DNA of 64,000 bases from JAAYZM01 sp964510785 (lineage in GTDB: Bacteria; Actinomycetota; Actinomycetes; Actinomycetales; Cellulomonadaceae): assembly GCA_964510785.1 (NCBI GenBank), contig CAZECM010000003.1:1-64000 (forward strand). Reading direction: 5' to 3'. The notes under the pieces were generated by a model. The model was not told the origin of the DNA and did no database searches. It saw nothing but the letters and a program-made list of their open reading frames with translations. How positions within the stretch are numbered: the first letter of the stretch is position 1; every line of letters starts with the position of its first letter. The translations under genes and the position numbers were made by a program. Shown piece after piece: positions 51,531-61,221 of this stretch.

Positions 51531-51671
51531 ACGAGCGATCGTGACATCCCCCGGGTTCGGGCGCCACAGGGGGAGCACCGCGATCCGGACGTCCGTGCCC
51601 GAAGGTCCCGTCCCACGGCGGTTACGCGCCGGTAACTTGAGGGCATCGGAGGCCCTACGGAGGGAAGCATC

Positions 51672-52487
51672 ATGAAGGTGGCAGGCAAGACCATCGCGGT
51701 GACCGGCGGCGGCAACGGCATCGGTCGTGAGCTCGTCCTCGGCATTCTCGCCCGCGGTGGGCGGGTCGCTGCGCTCGACCTGAGCGAGGAGGGGCTGAAG
51801 GAGACCGTCAAGCTCGCAGGTGCTGCGGCGGACCGGCTCTCGACGCACGTCGTCAACATCGCTGACCTGGACGCGGTCGAGGCGCTGCCGCTCGCGATCG
51901 TCGTGGCCCACGGCCAGGTGGACGGGCTCATCAACTGCGCGGGGATCATCCAGCCTTTCGTGCGCTTCGCCGAGCTCGAGCGCTCCGCGATCGAACGCGT
52001 GATGGACGTCAACTTCTGGGGCGTCGTCAACACGACGCAGACCTTCCTTCCCCACCTGCTGAAGCGGCCGGCCGCGCACATCGTCAACGTCTCGAGCATG
52101 GGTGGGTTCCTGCCCGTGCCCGGTCAGACCGTCTACGGCGCGTCGAAGGCGGCCGTCCGGCTGCTTACCGAAGGTCTCAACGCCGAGCTCACCGAGACTC
52201 CCGTGAGCGTCACGGTCGTGTTCCCGGGTGCGATCGCGACGAACATCACCACGAACTCGGGTATCGAGATGCCCGGCGGCAAGGACGTCGAGACGGCGAA
52301 GGCGGAGTCGAAGCACAAGACGACGCCGGCTCCCGAGGCGGCGCGCATCATCATCGACGCGATGGAGCGGGACGCCTACCGGGTCACCGTGGGCAAGGAC
52401 GCGACGCTCATGGACCGGATGTCCCGGTGGATGCCGGTGCGTTCGGCCCGGATGATCTACAAGCAGATGAAGGACCTGCTGGGCTAG
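51672..52487 (+). CDS. Short-chain dehydrogenase/reductase
   Basis: A 271-residue classical SDR: cofactor loop GGGNGIG, NCAG, catalytic Ser in VNVSSMG and YGASK (Tyr and Lys). The C-terminal tail is basic and hydrophobic (WMPVRSARMIYKQMKDLLG), as in membrane-near SDRs. The Asp in ALDLSE after the second strand suggests NAD(H) preference. GGAGGGAAGC lies upstream of the ATG. Substrate unknown. Confidence 0.88.
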   Translation: MKVAGKTIAVTGGGNGIGRELVLGILARGGRVAALDLSEEGLKETVKLAGAAADRLSTHVVNIADLDAVEALPLAIVVAHGQVDGLINCAGIIQPFVRFAELERSAIERVMDVNFWGVVNTTQTFLPHLLKRPAAHIVNVSSMGGFLPVPGQTVYGASKAAVRLLTEGLNAELTETPVSVTVVFPGAIATNITTNSGIEMPGGKDVETAKAESKHKTTPAPEAARIIIDAMERDAYRVTVGKDATLMDRMSRWMPVRSARMIYKQMKDLLG

Positions 52488-52493
52488 GCGTCG

Positions 52494-53189
52494 TCAACCG
52501 ACGGCGGTGAGGATCACGCTGGTCAGCTCGTCGGGCTTGGTGAACTGCGGCCAGTGCCCGGTCGCGAGCCCGACGATCTCGACGTCGCGCATCTTCGCCG
52601 CCTCGGCCATGTAGGGGTGCCCGGAGTCGAGGAGCTCACGCAGCACGGTCACCGGCATGGAGCAGCACACGAGCGTGGTCGGCACGGTGTAGCGGCGCTC
52701 GTCCGAGAGGCGTTGCGGCTCGGTGCTCGCGCCGATCGGGTGCGGGATCGCGCGCTCGCGGAACGCCGCCCGGGCCTCGTCGTCGAGGTCCACGAGCTCG
52801 GCGTCGTCGAACGCGTCCCAGCTCGGCAGAGGCAGCTCCCCGTCGTCGGCCTCCCACTCGTCGCTGACGATGCCGCCGTCCCCGAGCGGGCCGGAGTCGA
52901 CGTAGACCGCGCGCGCGACCTTGTCGATGCGCGCGTCCGCCGCGCCGGAGACGACGGCCCCGCCCCCGGAGTGGCCGACGAGGGCGACCGGCCCGTCCGA
53001 GGCGTCGATCCGGGCGACGACGGCGTCCACGTGGTCCCGCAGTCCGATCCCCGACCGGTCCGTGTCGCGGGACTCGAGCCCGGGCAGGGTCAGTGCCTCG
53101 ACGTCGTGGCCCGCGGCGCGCAACCCCGGGACCACCTCGTCCCACGACGACGCGTCGAGCCAGAAACCGGGCACCAGGATGATGTTCAT
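52494..53189 (-). CDS. Alpha/beta hydrolase
   Basis: A 231-residue hydrolase with NIILVPGFWLDASSWDEV, nucleophile Ser in VALVGHSGGGAV and final His in LATGHWPQFTKPDEL. The long frame upstream is antisense to the LacI gene and lacks homology, so the ATG at the conserved start is used. Family members hydrolyse small esters; substrate unknown. Divergent from the LacI-family regulator. Confidence 0.87.
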   Translation of the reverse strand: MNIILVPGFWLDASSWDEVVPGLRAAGHDVEALTLPGLESRDTDRSGIGLRDHVDAVVARIDASDGPVALVGHSGGGAVVSGAADARIDKVARAVYVDSGPLGDGGIVSDEWEADDGELPLPSWDAFDDAELVDLDDEARAAFRERAIPHPIGASTEPQRLSDERRYTVPTTLVCCSMPVTVLRELLDSGHPYMAEAAKMRDVEIVGLATGHWPQFTKPDELTSVILTAVG

Positions 53190-53330
53190 CCAGCCACCGT
53201 AGATCCCACCACCGACAAGCGCTCGCCAGCCGGCTTGAACTGAAGACGCGGCGGCGAGGTAGTCCGCTTGCTCTCGGTGAGCGGGCCGGGAGGCCTGAGC
53301 AGGGCATGGTCGACTACAGTTCCCGGTGTT

Positions 53331-53340
53331 CCACGTAGCA
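53331..53340 (+). promoter_or_regulatory. Half-site of the LacI-family operator
   Basis: CCACGTAGCA matches 10 bases of the palindrome in front of the binding-protein gene, and lies 11 bases before the regulator start next to its ribosome site AAGGAGG. It suggests weak autoregulation. Confidence 0.5.
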
Positions 53341-53351
53341 AGGAGGTCGCC

Positions 53352-54374
53352 GTGCCGGTCACGCAGGCAGACGTCGCTCGACTCGCGGGAGTCTCGCAGC
53401 GCACCGTCTCGAACGTCGTCAACAACTTCCCGTACGTGAGCGCGGAGGTGGCGACCAGAGTCAAGGACGCGATCGAGAGCCTCGGGTACACCCCGAGCCA
53501 CGCGGCCCGGAGCCTGCGATCTGGCCGTTCGGGAGTGATCCAGCTCGTGATTCCCGAGCTCGACGTGCCCTACTTCGCCGAGCTCGCGCGTGGTGTGGTC
53601 AAGTTCGCCGAGGATGACGGGTACGCCGTCATGGTTCGTCAGACGTTGGGAGAGCCTTCCCGCGAGCGCGACGCGCTCGAAGGTTCCGCTGCGGACTACG
53701 CGGAGGGCACGATCCTCAGCGCGGTTGCCCCTGTGGAGGAGCTGTTGCCTGCAACGCAGCGCCGCACGCCGGTCGTCCTTATCGGAGAGCGCTCCGGTCA
53801 GGGGCTCGTCGACCACATTGGCATCGACGACGTCGAGGCTGCCCGGGTCGCCACCTCTCATCTCATCGGCCTCGGGCGCCGCCGGATCGCCTTCGTCGGC
53901 GCCGACCCGGTCGGGGACCTTCGGATGGCTTCGATGCGGCTGAGGGGTTTTCGACAGGCCCACCTGGCCGCCGGGCTCGAGGTGGACGAGAGTCTCGTCG
54001 TCCGCACGGCGGCATATCACCGTCGAGACGGGCATCGCGCCGTCGTCGACCTGCTCTCGAGACCCGAACCGCCCGATGCCCTGTTCTGCGCGACCGACCT
54101 CGTGGCTCTGGGTGCGCTGCGCGCGGCCCACGATTTCGGTGCTGCCGTGCCCGAAGATCTCGCGGTGGTCGGGTTCGACGGGCTCGAGGAGGGCGAGTTC
54201 GCCGTTCCTGCGCTCTCGACCGTCGCCCCCGACAAGCAGGCGATCGCGCGGCGTGCCGTGGCGAGGCTGATCGAGCTGATCTCGAGCCCAGCAGATCGTT
54301 CAGCCCTGGAGCCCAGCGACGTGCTCGTGCCCTTCGAGCTGCTCGTCCGTACCTCGACTGTCAGGGCTGGCTAG
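53352..54374 (+). CDS. LacI-family transcriptional regulator
   Basis: A 340-residue repressor: N-terminal HTH (VTQADVARLAGVSQRTVSNVVNN), hinge helix (PSHAARSLRSGRSG) and a periplasmic-binding-like sensor domain (LVIPELDVPYFAELARGV, FCATDLVALGALRAAHDFG, GFDGLEEGEF). The GTG start has AAGGAGG before it. It most likely controls the downstream sugar-importer and glycosidase genes through the palindrome at 54405-54430, with an oligosaccharide as inducer. Confidence 0.93.
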   Translation: MPVTQADVARLAGVSQRTVSNVVNNFPYVSAEVATRVKDAIESLGYTPSHAARSLRSGRSGVIQLVIPELDVPYFAELARGVVKFAEDDGYAVMVRQTLGEPSRERDALEGSAADYAEGTILSAVAPVEELLPATQRRTPVVLIGERSGQGLVDHIGIDDVEAARVATSHLIGLGRRRIAFVGADPVGDLRMASMRLRGFRQAHLAAGLEVDESLVVRTAAYHRRDGHRAVVDLLSRPEPPDALFCATDLVALGALRAAHDFGAAVPEDLAVVGFDGLEEGEFAVPALSTVAPDKQAIARRAVARLIELISSPADRSALEPSDVLVPFELLVRTSTVRAG

Positions 54375-54404
54375 AACTGCCACAGATCCTCTGCCCTGAC
54401 CCTC

Positions 54405-54430
54405 TTGCCACGTAGCATGCTACGTGGCAA
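54405..54430. promoter_or_regulatory. Perfect 26-nt palindromic LacI-type operator
   Basis: TTGCCACGTAGCA and its exact complement abut without spacer. The site lies 30 bases after the lacI-family stop and 40 bases before the binding-protein start, where the promoter of the importer operon should be. A 10-base part recurs before the regulator gene. Confidence 0.8.
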
Positions 54431-54470
54431 CATGGGCACGCGAGATTCTTTCGAACCGAAGGAGATTCAC

Positions 54471-55865
54471 ATGGGAGTGAACAAGAAGCGGACGGCCATC
54501 GCCGCCGCCGCGGCCCTCGCCATCATGCTGGCGGGGTGTACGAACGGGTCGACGGCCACGCCGAACGAAGGAACCACGTCGTCCCAGGGAGAAACGAGCG
54601 GGGCCGCCGAGGCCGCGACCGTCCGGGTCATGCTGTGGGGCAACGATGCCGACATCAGCTCGATCAAGGCGGCCGCCGAGGGCTTCTCTTCGGCGCACCC
54701 CGAGGTGACGGTCGAATGGGAAACCGGAGACTGCGGCGTCGACTATGCGGCGTGCAAGACGCTCGTAGCGGGTGGCAACGTCCCTGACGTGTTCGTCATG
54801 GGCAGCTGGAACTACTTCGAGGCGGCACTCGACGGTGTGACTACCGATCTGACCGACCGTCTCGCCGCATCCGAGACCTCGGAGGACGACTTCACGTCCA
54901 CCATCATCTCGGCGCTCAAGTCGCCCGACGGCGGTGCGCTGTACGGCCTACCGATGGGCTACAACGTCCAGTCGCTCTTCTACAACAAGGCCATGTTCGA
55001 CGCGGCGGGGCTCGAGTACCCGCCCGCCGATGGTTCTTACACCTATGACGATCTGAGGGACTGGTCTGCCAAGCTCACGCTCGACAGCTCGGGCCGCAAC
55101 GCACAGTCTCCTGACTTCGACGCGGACAACATCGAGCAGTACGGGTACTTCAACTTCGCGGCGGCACCGATCGAACCGGGCTACGCACCCGTGCTCGCGG
55201 CCTTCGGCGGCGGAATCCTCGGGGGAGAGGCTCGCAACGTGTGCACTGCCGACTCGCAGGGCACGATCGATGGCTTCCAGTGGTTGCAGGACCTGATGTG
55301 GCAGGACCACTCGGCGATCACGCCCCAGCTCCAACAGGAGGAGCCTGGCTATGCGCGGTGGGTCCGCGGCCAGGTCGCGATGCAGCAGGGCTCCCACGAG
55401 CAGGTCATCGCGGTCCAACAGCAGAACCCTGAGCTGGACTACGACATCGCCGCGCTTCCCGCGGGGTCGGCCGGGAACGCCACTCTCGCCCAGATCCACG
55501 TGTGGGTCATGTCCGAGGCATCGACGGTCAAGGACGCCGCATGGGAGTTCCTCCACTACATGGCGACCGATGGTTCCGGCAACCAGATGGGACTCATCCC
55601 GGCGTTCCAGGACGTCGCTCTGGGCCCCGACTTTGCCCAGGCCGAAGGTGAGCCCGCGGGCCTCGTCCAGGCGCAGATCGAGCCGGCCGAGTGGGACCTC
55701 ACGTTCACCAACGTGGACCCCTCGGTCGTGTGGAGCGGCGTGGCGAGCCAGGACGGGATCGGGCCCGCTCTGGAGGACATCATCATGAACCGCGCGACGG
55801 CGTCCGAGGCGCTCAGCGGGATCTGCGCCGAACGCATCGAGCCGCTGCTCCAGGCGAGCAAGTGA
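54471..55865 (+). CDS. Sugar ABC transporter substrate-binding lipoprotein
   Basis: A 464-residue CUT1 binding protein: signal KKRTAIAAAAALAIM, lipobox LAGC, a Thr/Ser/Gly linker and the fold from VRVMLWGNDADISSIKAAAEGF onward. ATG follows GAAGGAG; the longer frame begins before the operator. It leads the operon with two permeases and two glycosidases. Ligand unknown; the downstream enzymes suggest a plant oligosaccharide or glycoside. Confidence 0.93.
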   Translation: MGVNKKRTAIAAAAALAIMLAGCTNGSTATPNEGTTSSQGETSGAAEAATVRVMLWGNDADISSIKAAAEGFSSAHPEVTVEWETGDCGVDYAACKTLVAGGNVPDVFVMGSWNYFEAALDGVTTDLTDRLAASETSEDDFTSTIISALKSPDGGALYGLPMGYNVQSLFYNKAMFDAAGLEYPPADGSYTYDDLRDWSAKLTLDSSGRNAQSPDFDADNIEQYGYFNFAAAPIEPGYAPVLAAFGGGILGGEARNVCTADSQGTIDGFQWLQDLMWQDHSAITPQLQQEEPGYARWVRGQVAMQQGSHEQVIAVQQQNPELDYDIAALPAGSAGNATLAQIHVWVMSEASTVKDAAWEFLHYMATDGSGNQMGLIPAFQDVALGPDFAQAEGEPAGLVQAQIEPAEWDLTFTNVDPSVVWSGVASQDGIGPALEDIIMNRATASEALSGICAERIEPLLQASK

Positions 55866-55892
55866 TCCTCTGAGGTGGGAGGTAGCCGAGCG

Positions 55893-56894
55893 ATGTCGCT
55901 CTCCAAGGGGCCGGACCGGACCGGTGGCGCGAGACGAGGTTCGCTCGAGCGCCGCAGGGCGCGGACAGCGTTGCTCTTCGTGCTGCCGCAGGTCGTCGGG
56001 TTGCTCGCGTTCATCGCGGTGCCGCTCGTCGTGTCGCTCGGCTACTCCTTCACCCACTGGGACCTCGTCGCACCGTCCCCGACCTTCGTCGGCCTGGACA
56101 ACTGGCGGTACCTGCTCACCGATGACCGCATCCCGACCGTGCTGTGGAACACGGTCAAGTTCATCCTGGTCGGCACCTCCACCCTGCTCGTCTTCTCGCT
56201 CGTGGCGGCGCTGATCACGTTCACGCCGCGACGCGGCGTCGGGCTCTATCGAGCGGCCCTGTTCCTGCCCTATGTGCTCTCCCAGATCGCGGTCGGGGTG
56301 GTGTGGCGCTGGATGTTCAACTCGCAGTCGGGGCCCGTGACGAGGGTCTGGGAGACCCTTTTCGGGTCGAGCCCCGACTGGCTCCTCGACCCCGCCACGG
56401 CGATGCCCTCGATCGCGATGGTGATGACCTGGCAGTCGATCGGTTACGGCATGACGCTCTACGTCGCGGCGCTCCAAGGGGTGCCCGTGTCGCTCGTCGA
56501 GGCAGCCACGATCGACGGTGCCAACAAGTGGCAGCGGTTCCGCCACGTCACGGTGCCGATGATCTCGCCCACGGTCTTCTTCCTCGTCGTGACCTCGCTC
56601 ATCGGGGCGTTCCAGCTCTTCGACCCCGTCGTCGCGATGACCTCGGCGAGTGCGGGTGCCTCGACCGCCGGCGGCCCCTCCAACTCGACCAGGACAATCG
56701 TGCTCTACATGTACAACCAGATGTTCAACTACAACGAAACGATCTCCGGCCTCGGCTACGCCGCGGCGCTCGCGTGGATGCTCGCGCTGATCATCTTCGT
56801 GGTCACGGCGATCCAGTTCGCCGTGAGCCGGCGCTGGGTCCACTACGAGGAGACGGGCGTCCGGACGGCCCGGCGGCGGCGGGTGCGCCGATGA
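55893..56894 (+). CDS. Carbohydrate ABC transporter permease (MalF type)
   Basis: A 333-residue permease with six membrane segments and EAA loop VSLVEAATIDGANKWQRFRHVTVPMISP. Lies 27 bases after the binding-protein gene; its stop overlaps the second permease (ATGA). Start chosen at the ATG behind GGGAGG; an in-frame start 18 bases upstream is possible. No ATPase gene is in the operon. Confidence 0.92.
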   Translation: MSLSKGPDRTGGARRGSLERRRARTALLFVLPQVVGLLAFIAVPLVVSLGYSFTHWDLVAPSPTFVGLDNWRYLLTDDRIPTVLWNTVKFILVGTSTLLVFSLVAALITFTPRRGVGLYRAALFLPYVLSQIAVGVVWRWMFNSQSGPVTRVWETLFGSSPDWLLDPATAMPSIAMVMTWQSIGYGMTLYVAALQGVPVSLVEAATIDGANKWQRFRHVTVPMISPTVFFLVVTSLIGAFQLFDPVVAMTSASAGASTAGGPSNSTRTIVLYMYNQMFNYNETISGLGYAAALAWMLALIIFVVTAIQFAVSRRWVHYEETGVRTARRRRVRR

Positions 56895-57748
56895 GCGCGA
56901 CAGCTACCGGACGCGCGGCGACCGTCTCCCACGAGGTGAAGACGCTCGGGTACCACGTCGCGATGCTCGTGATCGTCGTGGCGTACATCTTCCCCGCCTT
57001 GTTGGCGGTCTCGATGTCGCTACGCACCCCCGAGAACATGTTCGCCGCCGACCAGCTCATCCCGCACCCAGTGACCTTCGAGCACTACGGGCGTCTCTTT
57101 GAGGCACTGCCCGACTTCAGCCGCTACTTTGCGAACACGTTGGTCATCGCCGTGCTGGGCACGGCGGGAACGCTCCTGTCGAGCTCACTTGCCGGATATG
57201 CGCTTGCGCGATTCCGCTTCCCTGGTCGCGGTGCCCTGCTCGTGACGCTCCTGCTGACCCTCATGGTGCCGGTCCACGCGACCCTCATCCCGCAGTACGT
57301 GCTGTTCCGCGAGCTCGGCTGGCTCAACTCGCCGCTGCCGATCGTCGTGCCGATGCTCTTCGGCACACCGTTCGCGTCGTTCTTCTTCCGGCAGTACTTC
57401 CTTACCTTGCCGCGCGAGCTCGAGGATGCGGCATCGATCGACGGTGCCGGCCCGTGGCGCACGTTCTTCCGGATCATCGTCCCCCTCTCGGGCCCCGCCT
57501 ACCTCGCGCTCGGGCTGCTGACTTTCGTCTCGCTGTGGAACAGCTACTTCGTGAACTCGATCTACCTCATGCGGCAGGAGTCCTGGGTGCTGACGCAGGC
57601 ACTGCAGTCACTCATCGGCCGCTACACAACCGAGTACGGCGCGATCATGGCGGGCGTCACGCTCGTGTCGCTGCCCATCCTCGTCGCCTACATCTTCCTG
57701 CAGCGGTGGATCGTTCGCGGGATCTCCATGACCGGCCTCGCCAACTAG
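56891..57748 (+). CDS. Carbohydrate ABC transporter permease (MalG type)
   Basis: A 285-residue permease with six membrane segments and EAA loop RELEDAASIDGAGPWRTFFRIIVPLSGPAY. Partner of the preceding permease. ATG in the ATGA overlap. The next gene starts 20 bases after its stop. Confidence 0.92.
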   Translation: MSATATGRAATVSHEVKTLGYHVAMLVIVVAYIFPALLAVSMSLRTPENMFAADQLIPHPVTFEHYGRLFEALPDFSRYFANTLVIAVLGTAGTLLSSSLAGYALARFRFPGRGALLVTLLLTLMVPVHATLIPQYVLFRELGWLNSPLPIVVPMLFGTPFASFFFRQYFLTLPRELEDAASIDGAGPWRTFFRIIVPLSGPAYLALGLLTFVSLWNSYFVNSIYLMRQESWVLTQALQSLIGRYTTEYGAIMAGVTLVSLPILVAYIFLQRWIVRGISMTGLAN

Positions 57749-57768
57749 ACACTCGAAGGAACCCGCCG

Positions 57769-59457
57769 ATGCAACCCGTCCAGACCCGGGCATCCGTCCG
57801 GATCGACTCCGCGCGTCCCGCTGCCTTCCCGTTGTCGAAGGAGCGCATCGCGATCTACAACTCGGGCCTCGTGCCCGGGGACCGGTACGCGCGCGACCTG
57901 TCACACATCGCTTCGGTCGGGGCCGAGTCCCTGCGCATCGACCTGGGCTGGGGCGCGGAGTGGATGCCGTGGAACCGCGAGGTGGTCGAGCGCGACCCGG
58001 ACGGCTCGCTGCGCTTCGACTTCTCCGAGACCGACCTGATCGCCAAGCTCCTCGCGAGCGTGGGCACGCGACCGTACTGGTCCTACTGCTACGTACCGAA
58101 GGCCGCGCGCGGACACGAGGACGACTGGCGCACCATGACCCACCCGGAGGTGTGGGTCGAGACCGTGCGGGCCTATGCGGCCGGGTGCGGTGAGCGTGAC
58201 GTGACCATCGGGTACCACGAGATCTACAACGAGCCCGACCTGCGCGACGAACGCACAGGCGAGGCGGTGTTCTACGCCGGCCAGCTCGAGGACTACCTTG
58301 AGCTGTACCGGAAGGCTGCCCCCGCCGTACGGGCGGCGGACCCGAGCGCGCGCGTGGGCGGACCAGCGCTCGCGGTGACCGCGGTGCACGAGAGCTGGCT
58401 GCGGGCGTTCTGTCGCATGGTGTCAGAAGAGCGCCTGCCGCTCGACTTCCTCTCGTTCCATCTGTACGGCCACTTCAACCTGGACAACACCCTGCGCACG
58501 GTGCGCGAGGTCCTCGCTGACTTTCCGCTGCTCAGGCACGTTGAGCTCCACCTCAACGAGTACAACGCCTTTGCCATCGACTACCCGCGAGGGGGTCTGC
58601 AGGACACTCACGTCCTCGCGTCGGCCTTCGCGGCGGACATCCCACGGCTCCTCGCGCACCGTGAGCTCACGCGAACGCACTGGGCGCAGTTCCTGGACAG
58701 CGGGGAGGGCAACTTCTCCGGGATGGTCGACATCGACGGGCTGCCGAAGCCGATCTGCGAGGTGTACGAGTTCTACCAGCGGATGCCGGTGGACCGTGTC
58801 GAGGTCAAGGTCGACGGCCCTGTGGGCGTCGGTGCGCTCGCTTCCGCGGACGCACAACGGTGGGCGGCGCTCGTGTGGAACCGGCACTTCACTGAGGTCG
58901 AGTTCACGCTCGAGCTTCCGCTGAACGAGGGTGCCGTCGAGGTCACCTACGTAGACGGCTCCCGACGTCGAGAGACCTTCCAGAGCGATGGTGGTGCGAT
59001 CCGCCTGAGGCTGCCCTCGGCGAGCGTCGCGCTCGTCCGAGGCGGGGCAGAGCTCGCACCGATCGGCGGCCCTCGCCGGTTCTGGGGCGTGCCGCTCGCG
59101 CACGACGGCGATGGTTGGAGCGACCTCGACGAGGTGACCGGGACGTTCCGGTTCGGCACGCCTGGCTCGGGTGGCTGGGTCGCGCACGCGGGTGACGTCG
59201 CCGTGGGCGCGGCTCCGGACGCGTGGAGCGTGGAGGTCCTCGACGCCGAGGACGCCGGCCCCGAGCCTGAGGCTGTGGTGGTCAGGTTCGACAGGGCCGA
59301 CCGACCGCTCGTCGTGCTTGGTACGGCCGACGATGACCTCCTGGCGGACCTTCCGCCCATGCCCTGTCCACCGGGTACCGTGCGCTTCCTCGTCGCGGTC
59401 CGGGCACCACGGGCCACCATGGTCCGCATCACGGGTTCGCGTCGGGGAGACGCATGA
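57769..59457 (+). CDS. GH39-like glycoside hydrolase
   Basis: A 562-residue enzyme without signal peptide, so cytoplasmic. Residues 25-350 form a TIM barrel: acid/base Glu155 in YHEIYNEPDL and nucleophile Glu264 in ELHLNEYNAF, as in clan GH-A families such as GH39 (beta-xylosidase, alpha-L-iduronidase). The remaining 200 residues are beta-rich. The substrate is unknown; beta-xylosides or related glycosides are possible. The ATG is 20 bases after the permease; its stop overlaps the next start. Confidence 0.82.
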   Translation: MQPVQTRASVRIDSARPAAFPLSKERIAIYNSGLVPGDRYARDLSHIASVGAESLRIDLGWGAEWMPWNREVVERDPDGSLRFDFSETDLIAKLLASVGTRPYWSYCYVPKAARGHEDDWRTMTHPEVWVETVRAYAAGCGERDVTIGYHEIYNEPDLRDERTGEAVFYAGQLEDYLELYRKAAPAVRAADPSARVGGPALAVTAVHESWLRAFCRMVSEERLPLDFLSFHLYGHFNLDNTLRTVREVLADFPLLRHVELHLNEYNAFAIDYPRGGLQDTHVLASAFAADIPRLLAHRELTRTHWAQFLDSGEGNFSGMVDIDGLPKPICEVYEFYQRMPVDRVEVKVDGPVGVGALASADAQRWAALVWNRHFTEVEFTLELPLNEGAVEVTYVDGSRRRETFQSDGGAIRLRLPSASVALVRGGAELAPIGGPRRFWGVPLAHDGDGWSDLDEVTGTFRFGTPGSGGWVAHAGDVAVGAAPDAWSVEVLDAEDAGPEPEAVVVRFDRADRPLVVLGTADDDLLADLPPMPCPPGTVRFLVAVRAPRATMVRITGSRRGDA

Positions 59458-61211
59458 ACGTCGAGCACCCCCGCCCACAGCTCGTCCGCGAGCGGTTCAA
59501 GGTCCTCGACGGCGCGTGGGGGTTCGCCGTCGACGAGCACTTGGTCGGCCTGCCCGAGCGTTGGTACGCGACGCAGTCGCCGTTCACCCGGACCATTGAG
59601 GTGCCGTTCCCGCCAGAGAGTGTCGCCTCAGGAATCGGCGAGGACGTGACGGCACCGGTGTGGTACCGGCGTGAGGTCGAGCTCAAGGCGGTCACCGGGC
59701 GGCTGTTCCTGCACTTCGAAGCGGTGGACTACCGGACGACAGTGTGGGTCAACGGGGAGCGTGCGGGTGAGCACGAAGGTGGGATGTCGAGGTTCAGCCT
59801 TGATGTCACGGACGTCGTACGCGAGGGGAGCAACGTCCTCGTGGTGCGTGCCGAGGACGACGTGGACGATCTCGAGCAGCCGCGGGGCAAGCAGGACTGG
59901 GCGGAGTCCCCGCACGTGATCTGGTACGGGCGCACGACGGGCATCTGGCGCTCGGTCTGGCTCGAGGAAGTCTCCACGGTGCATCTCACGGAACTCACCC
60001 TCGTGGCCAGGGACGACTTGGCTTCGTTCGAGCTGGAAGCACGCATCGCGGGGCCTGTCGGACCCGACGTCGTCCTCGAGCTCGAGCTGAGCCTGCAGGG
60101 CAGGCTCCTGGCGGAGGTCGCTGTTGGAGGGAGGGCCACGGCGCGTCGTGCGACGGTCGTCCTCGACCACGAGTCGCTCGACACGGAGCCCGAGGAGCTC
60201 TGGTGGAGCCCGGAGCGGCCCACGCTCCTCGACGTCCGGGCACGCCTGCGTCGGGATGGCGTCGTGCTCGACGAGGTGACCTCGTACGCAGGGCTGCGCA
60301 CGGTCGGCACCGAGGACGACCGGATCCTCCTCAACGGGCGTCCGTACTTCCTACGTTTTGTTCTCGAGCAGGGATACTGGCCGGATAGCCATCTTGCAGC
60401 TCCTTCGGCAGAGGCGCTGCGCCGTGAGGCGGAGCTCATCAAAGAGCTCGGCTTCAATGGGCTACGCATGCACCAGACGAGCGCCGACCCGCGCTTCCTT
60501 GCGTGGTGCGACCGGCTCGGTCTCCTCGTGTGGGCCGATGCCGCCGCCGCGTACACCTTCTCGGCACGCGCGCTTCGCCGGACGCTGACCGAGCTGGCCG
60601 AGCTCGTCGCGCGCGACCGCGGCCACCCGTGTGTCATGGCCTGGGTGCCCTTCAACGAGAGTTGGGGCGTCCCTCGGTTGCGCACGAGCCGGGCTGAACG
60701 CGATGCTGTCGTCGCGGGTTGGGCGATGGTGCGGGCACTTGACCCCTCGAGGATCGTGCTGGGCAACGACGGCTGGCAGCACGTCGTCGGCGATGTCGTC
60801 GGCATCCACGACTACGGGCAGGATCCAGCGCACCTCAAGGAACGGTACGGCTCAGCATCGGCACTGCGCGACCATCTTGAGAACGGGTACACCGGTGGTC
60901 GACGGCTGGTGCTGCGAGACGACGCACGAGGGGGGCAATGCTTGCCCGTGGTCCTCAGCGAGTTCGGCGGTATCAGCGTCCACGAGGACACCGAGGCGTG
61001 GGCGGCCTATGGCGAGGTTCTCGACCCGGATCGCCTACCTCGCGCGCTCGGTGCGCTCGTGGACGTGGTCGGCGAGACGAGTGGTCTCGCGGGCTTCTGC
61101 TACACGCAGCTCACCGACACCCTGCAGGAGAAGAACGGACTACTGACTCAGGATCGCAAGCCCAAACAGGACCCCGAGGCGATCCGCCGGGCGGTGTCCG
61201 CGAGGGCGTAG
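59454..61211 (+). CDS. GH2-family glycoside hydrolase
   Basis: A 585-residue cytoplasmic enzyme: GH2 sugar-binding domain (about 1-175), immunoglobulin-like domain (about 175-275) and TIM barrel with GFNGLRMHQ, acid/base Glu402 in VPFNESWG and nucleophile Glu503 in VLSEFGG. Shorter than LacZ and similar to small GH2 enzymes (beta-galactosidase, beta-glucuronidase or other activity). Coupled by ATGA to the GH39-like gene, so the two likely degrade the same imported glycoside in sequence. Confidence 0.88.
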   Translation: MNVEHPRPQLVRERFKVLDGAWGFAVDEHLVGLPERWYATQSPFTRTIEVPFPPESVASGIGEDVTAPVWYRREVELKAVTGRLFLHFEAVDYRTTVWVNGERAGEHEGGMSRFSLDVTDVVREGSNVLVVRAEDDVDDLEQPRGKQDWAESPHVIWYGRTTGIWRSVWLEEVSTVHLTELTLVARDDLASFELEARIAGPVGPDVVLELELSLQGRLLAEVAVGGRATARRATVVLDHESLDTEPEELWWSPERPTLLDVRARLRRDGVVLDEVTSYAGLRTVGTEDDRILLNGRPYFLRFVLEQGYWPDSHLAAPSAEALRREAELIKELGFNGLRMHQTSADPRFLAWCDRLGLLVWADAAAAYTFSARALRRTLTELAELVARDRGHPCVMAWVPFNESWGVPRLRTSRAERDAVVAGWAMVRALDPSRIVLGNDGWQHVVGDVVGIHDYGQDPAHLKERYGSASALRDHLENGYTGGRRLVLRDDARGGQCLPVVLSEFGGISVHEDTEAWAAYGEVLDPDRLPRALGALVDVVGETSGLAGFCYTQLTDTLQEKNGLLTQDRKPKQDPEAIRRAVSARA

Positions 61212-61221
61212 GGTCGCGCGC

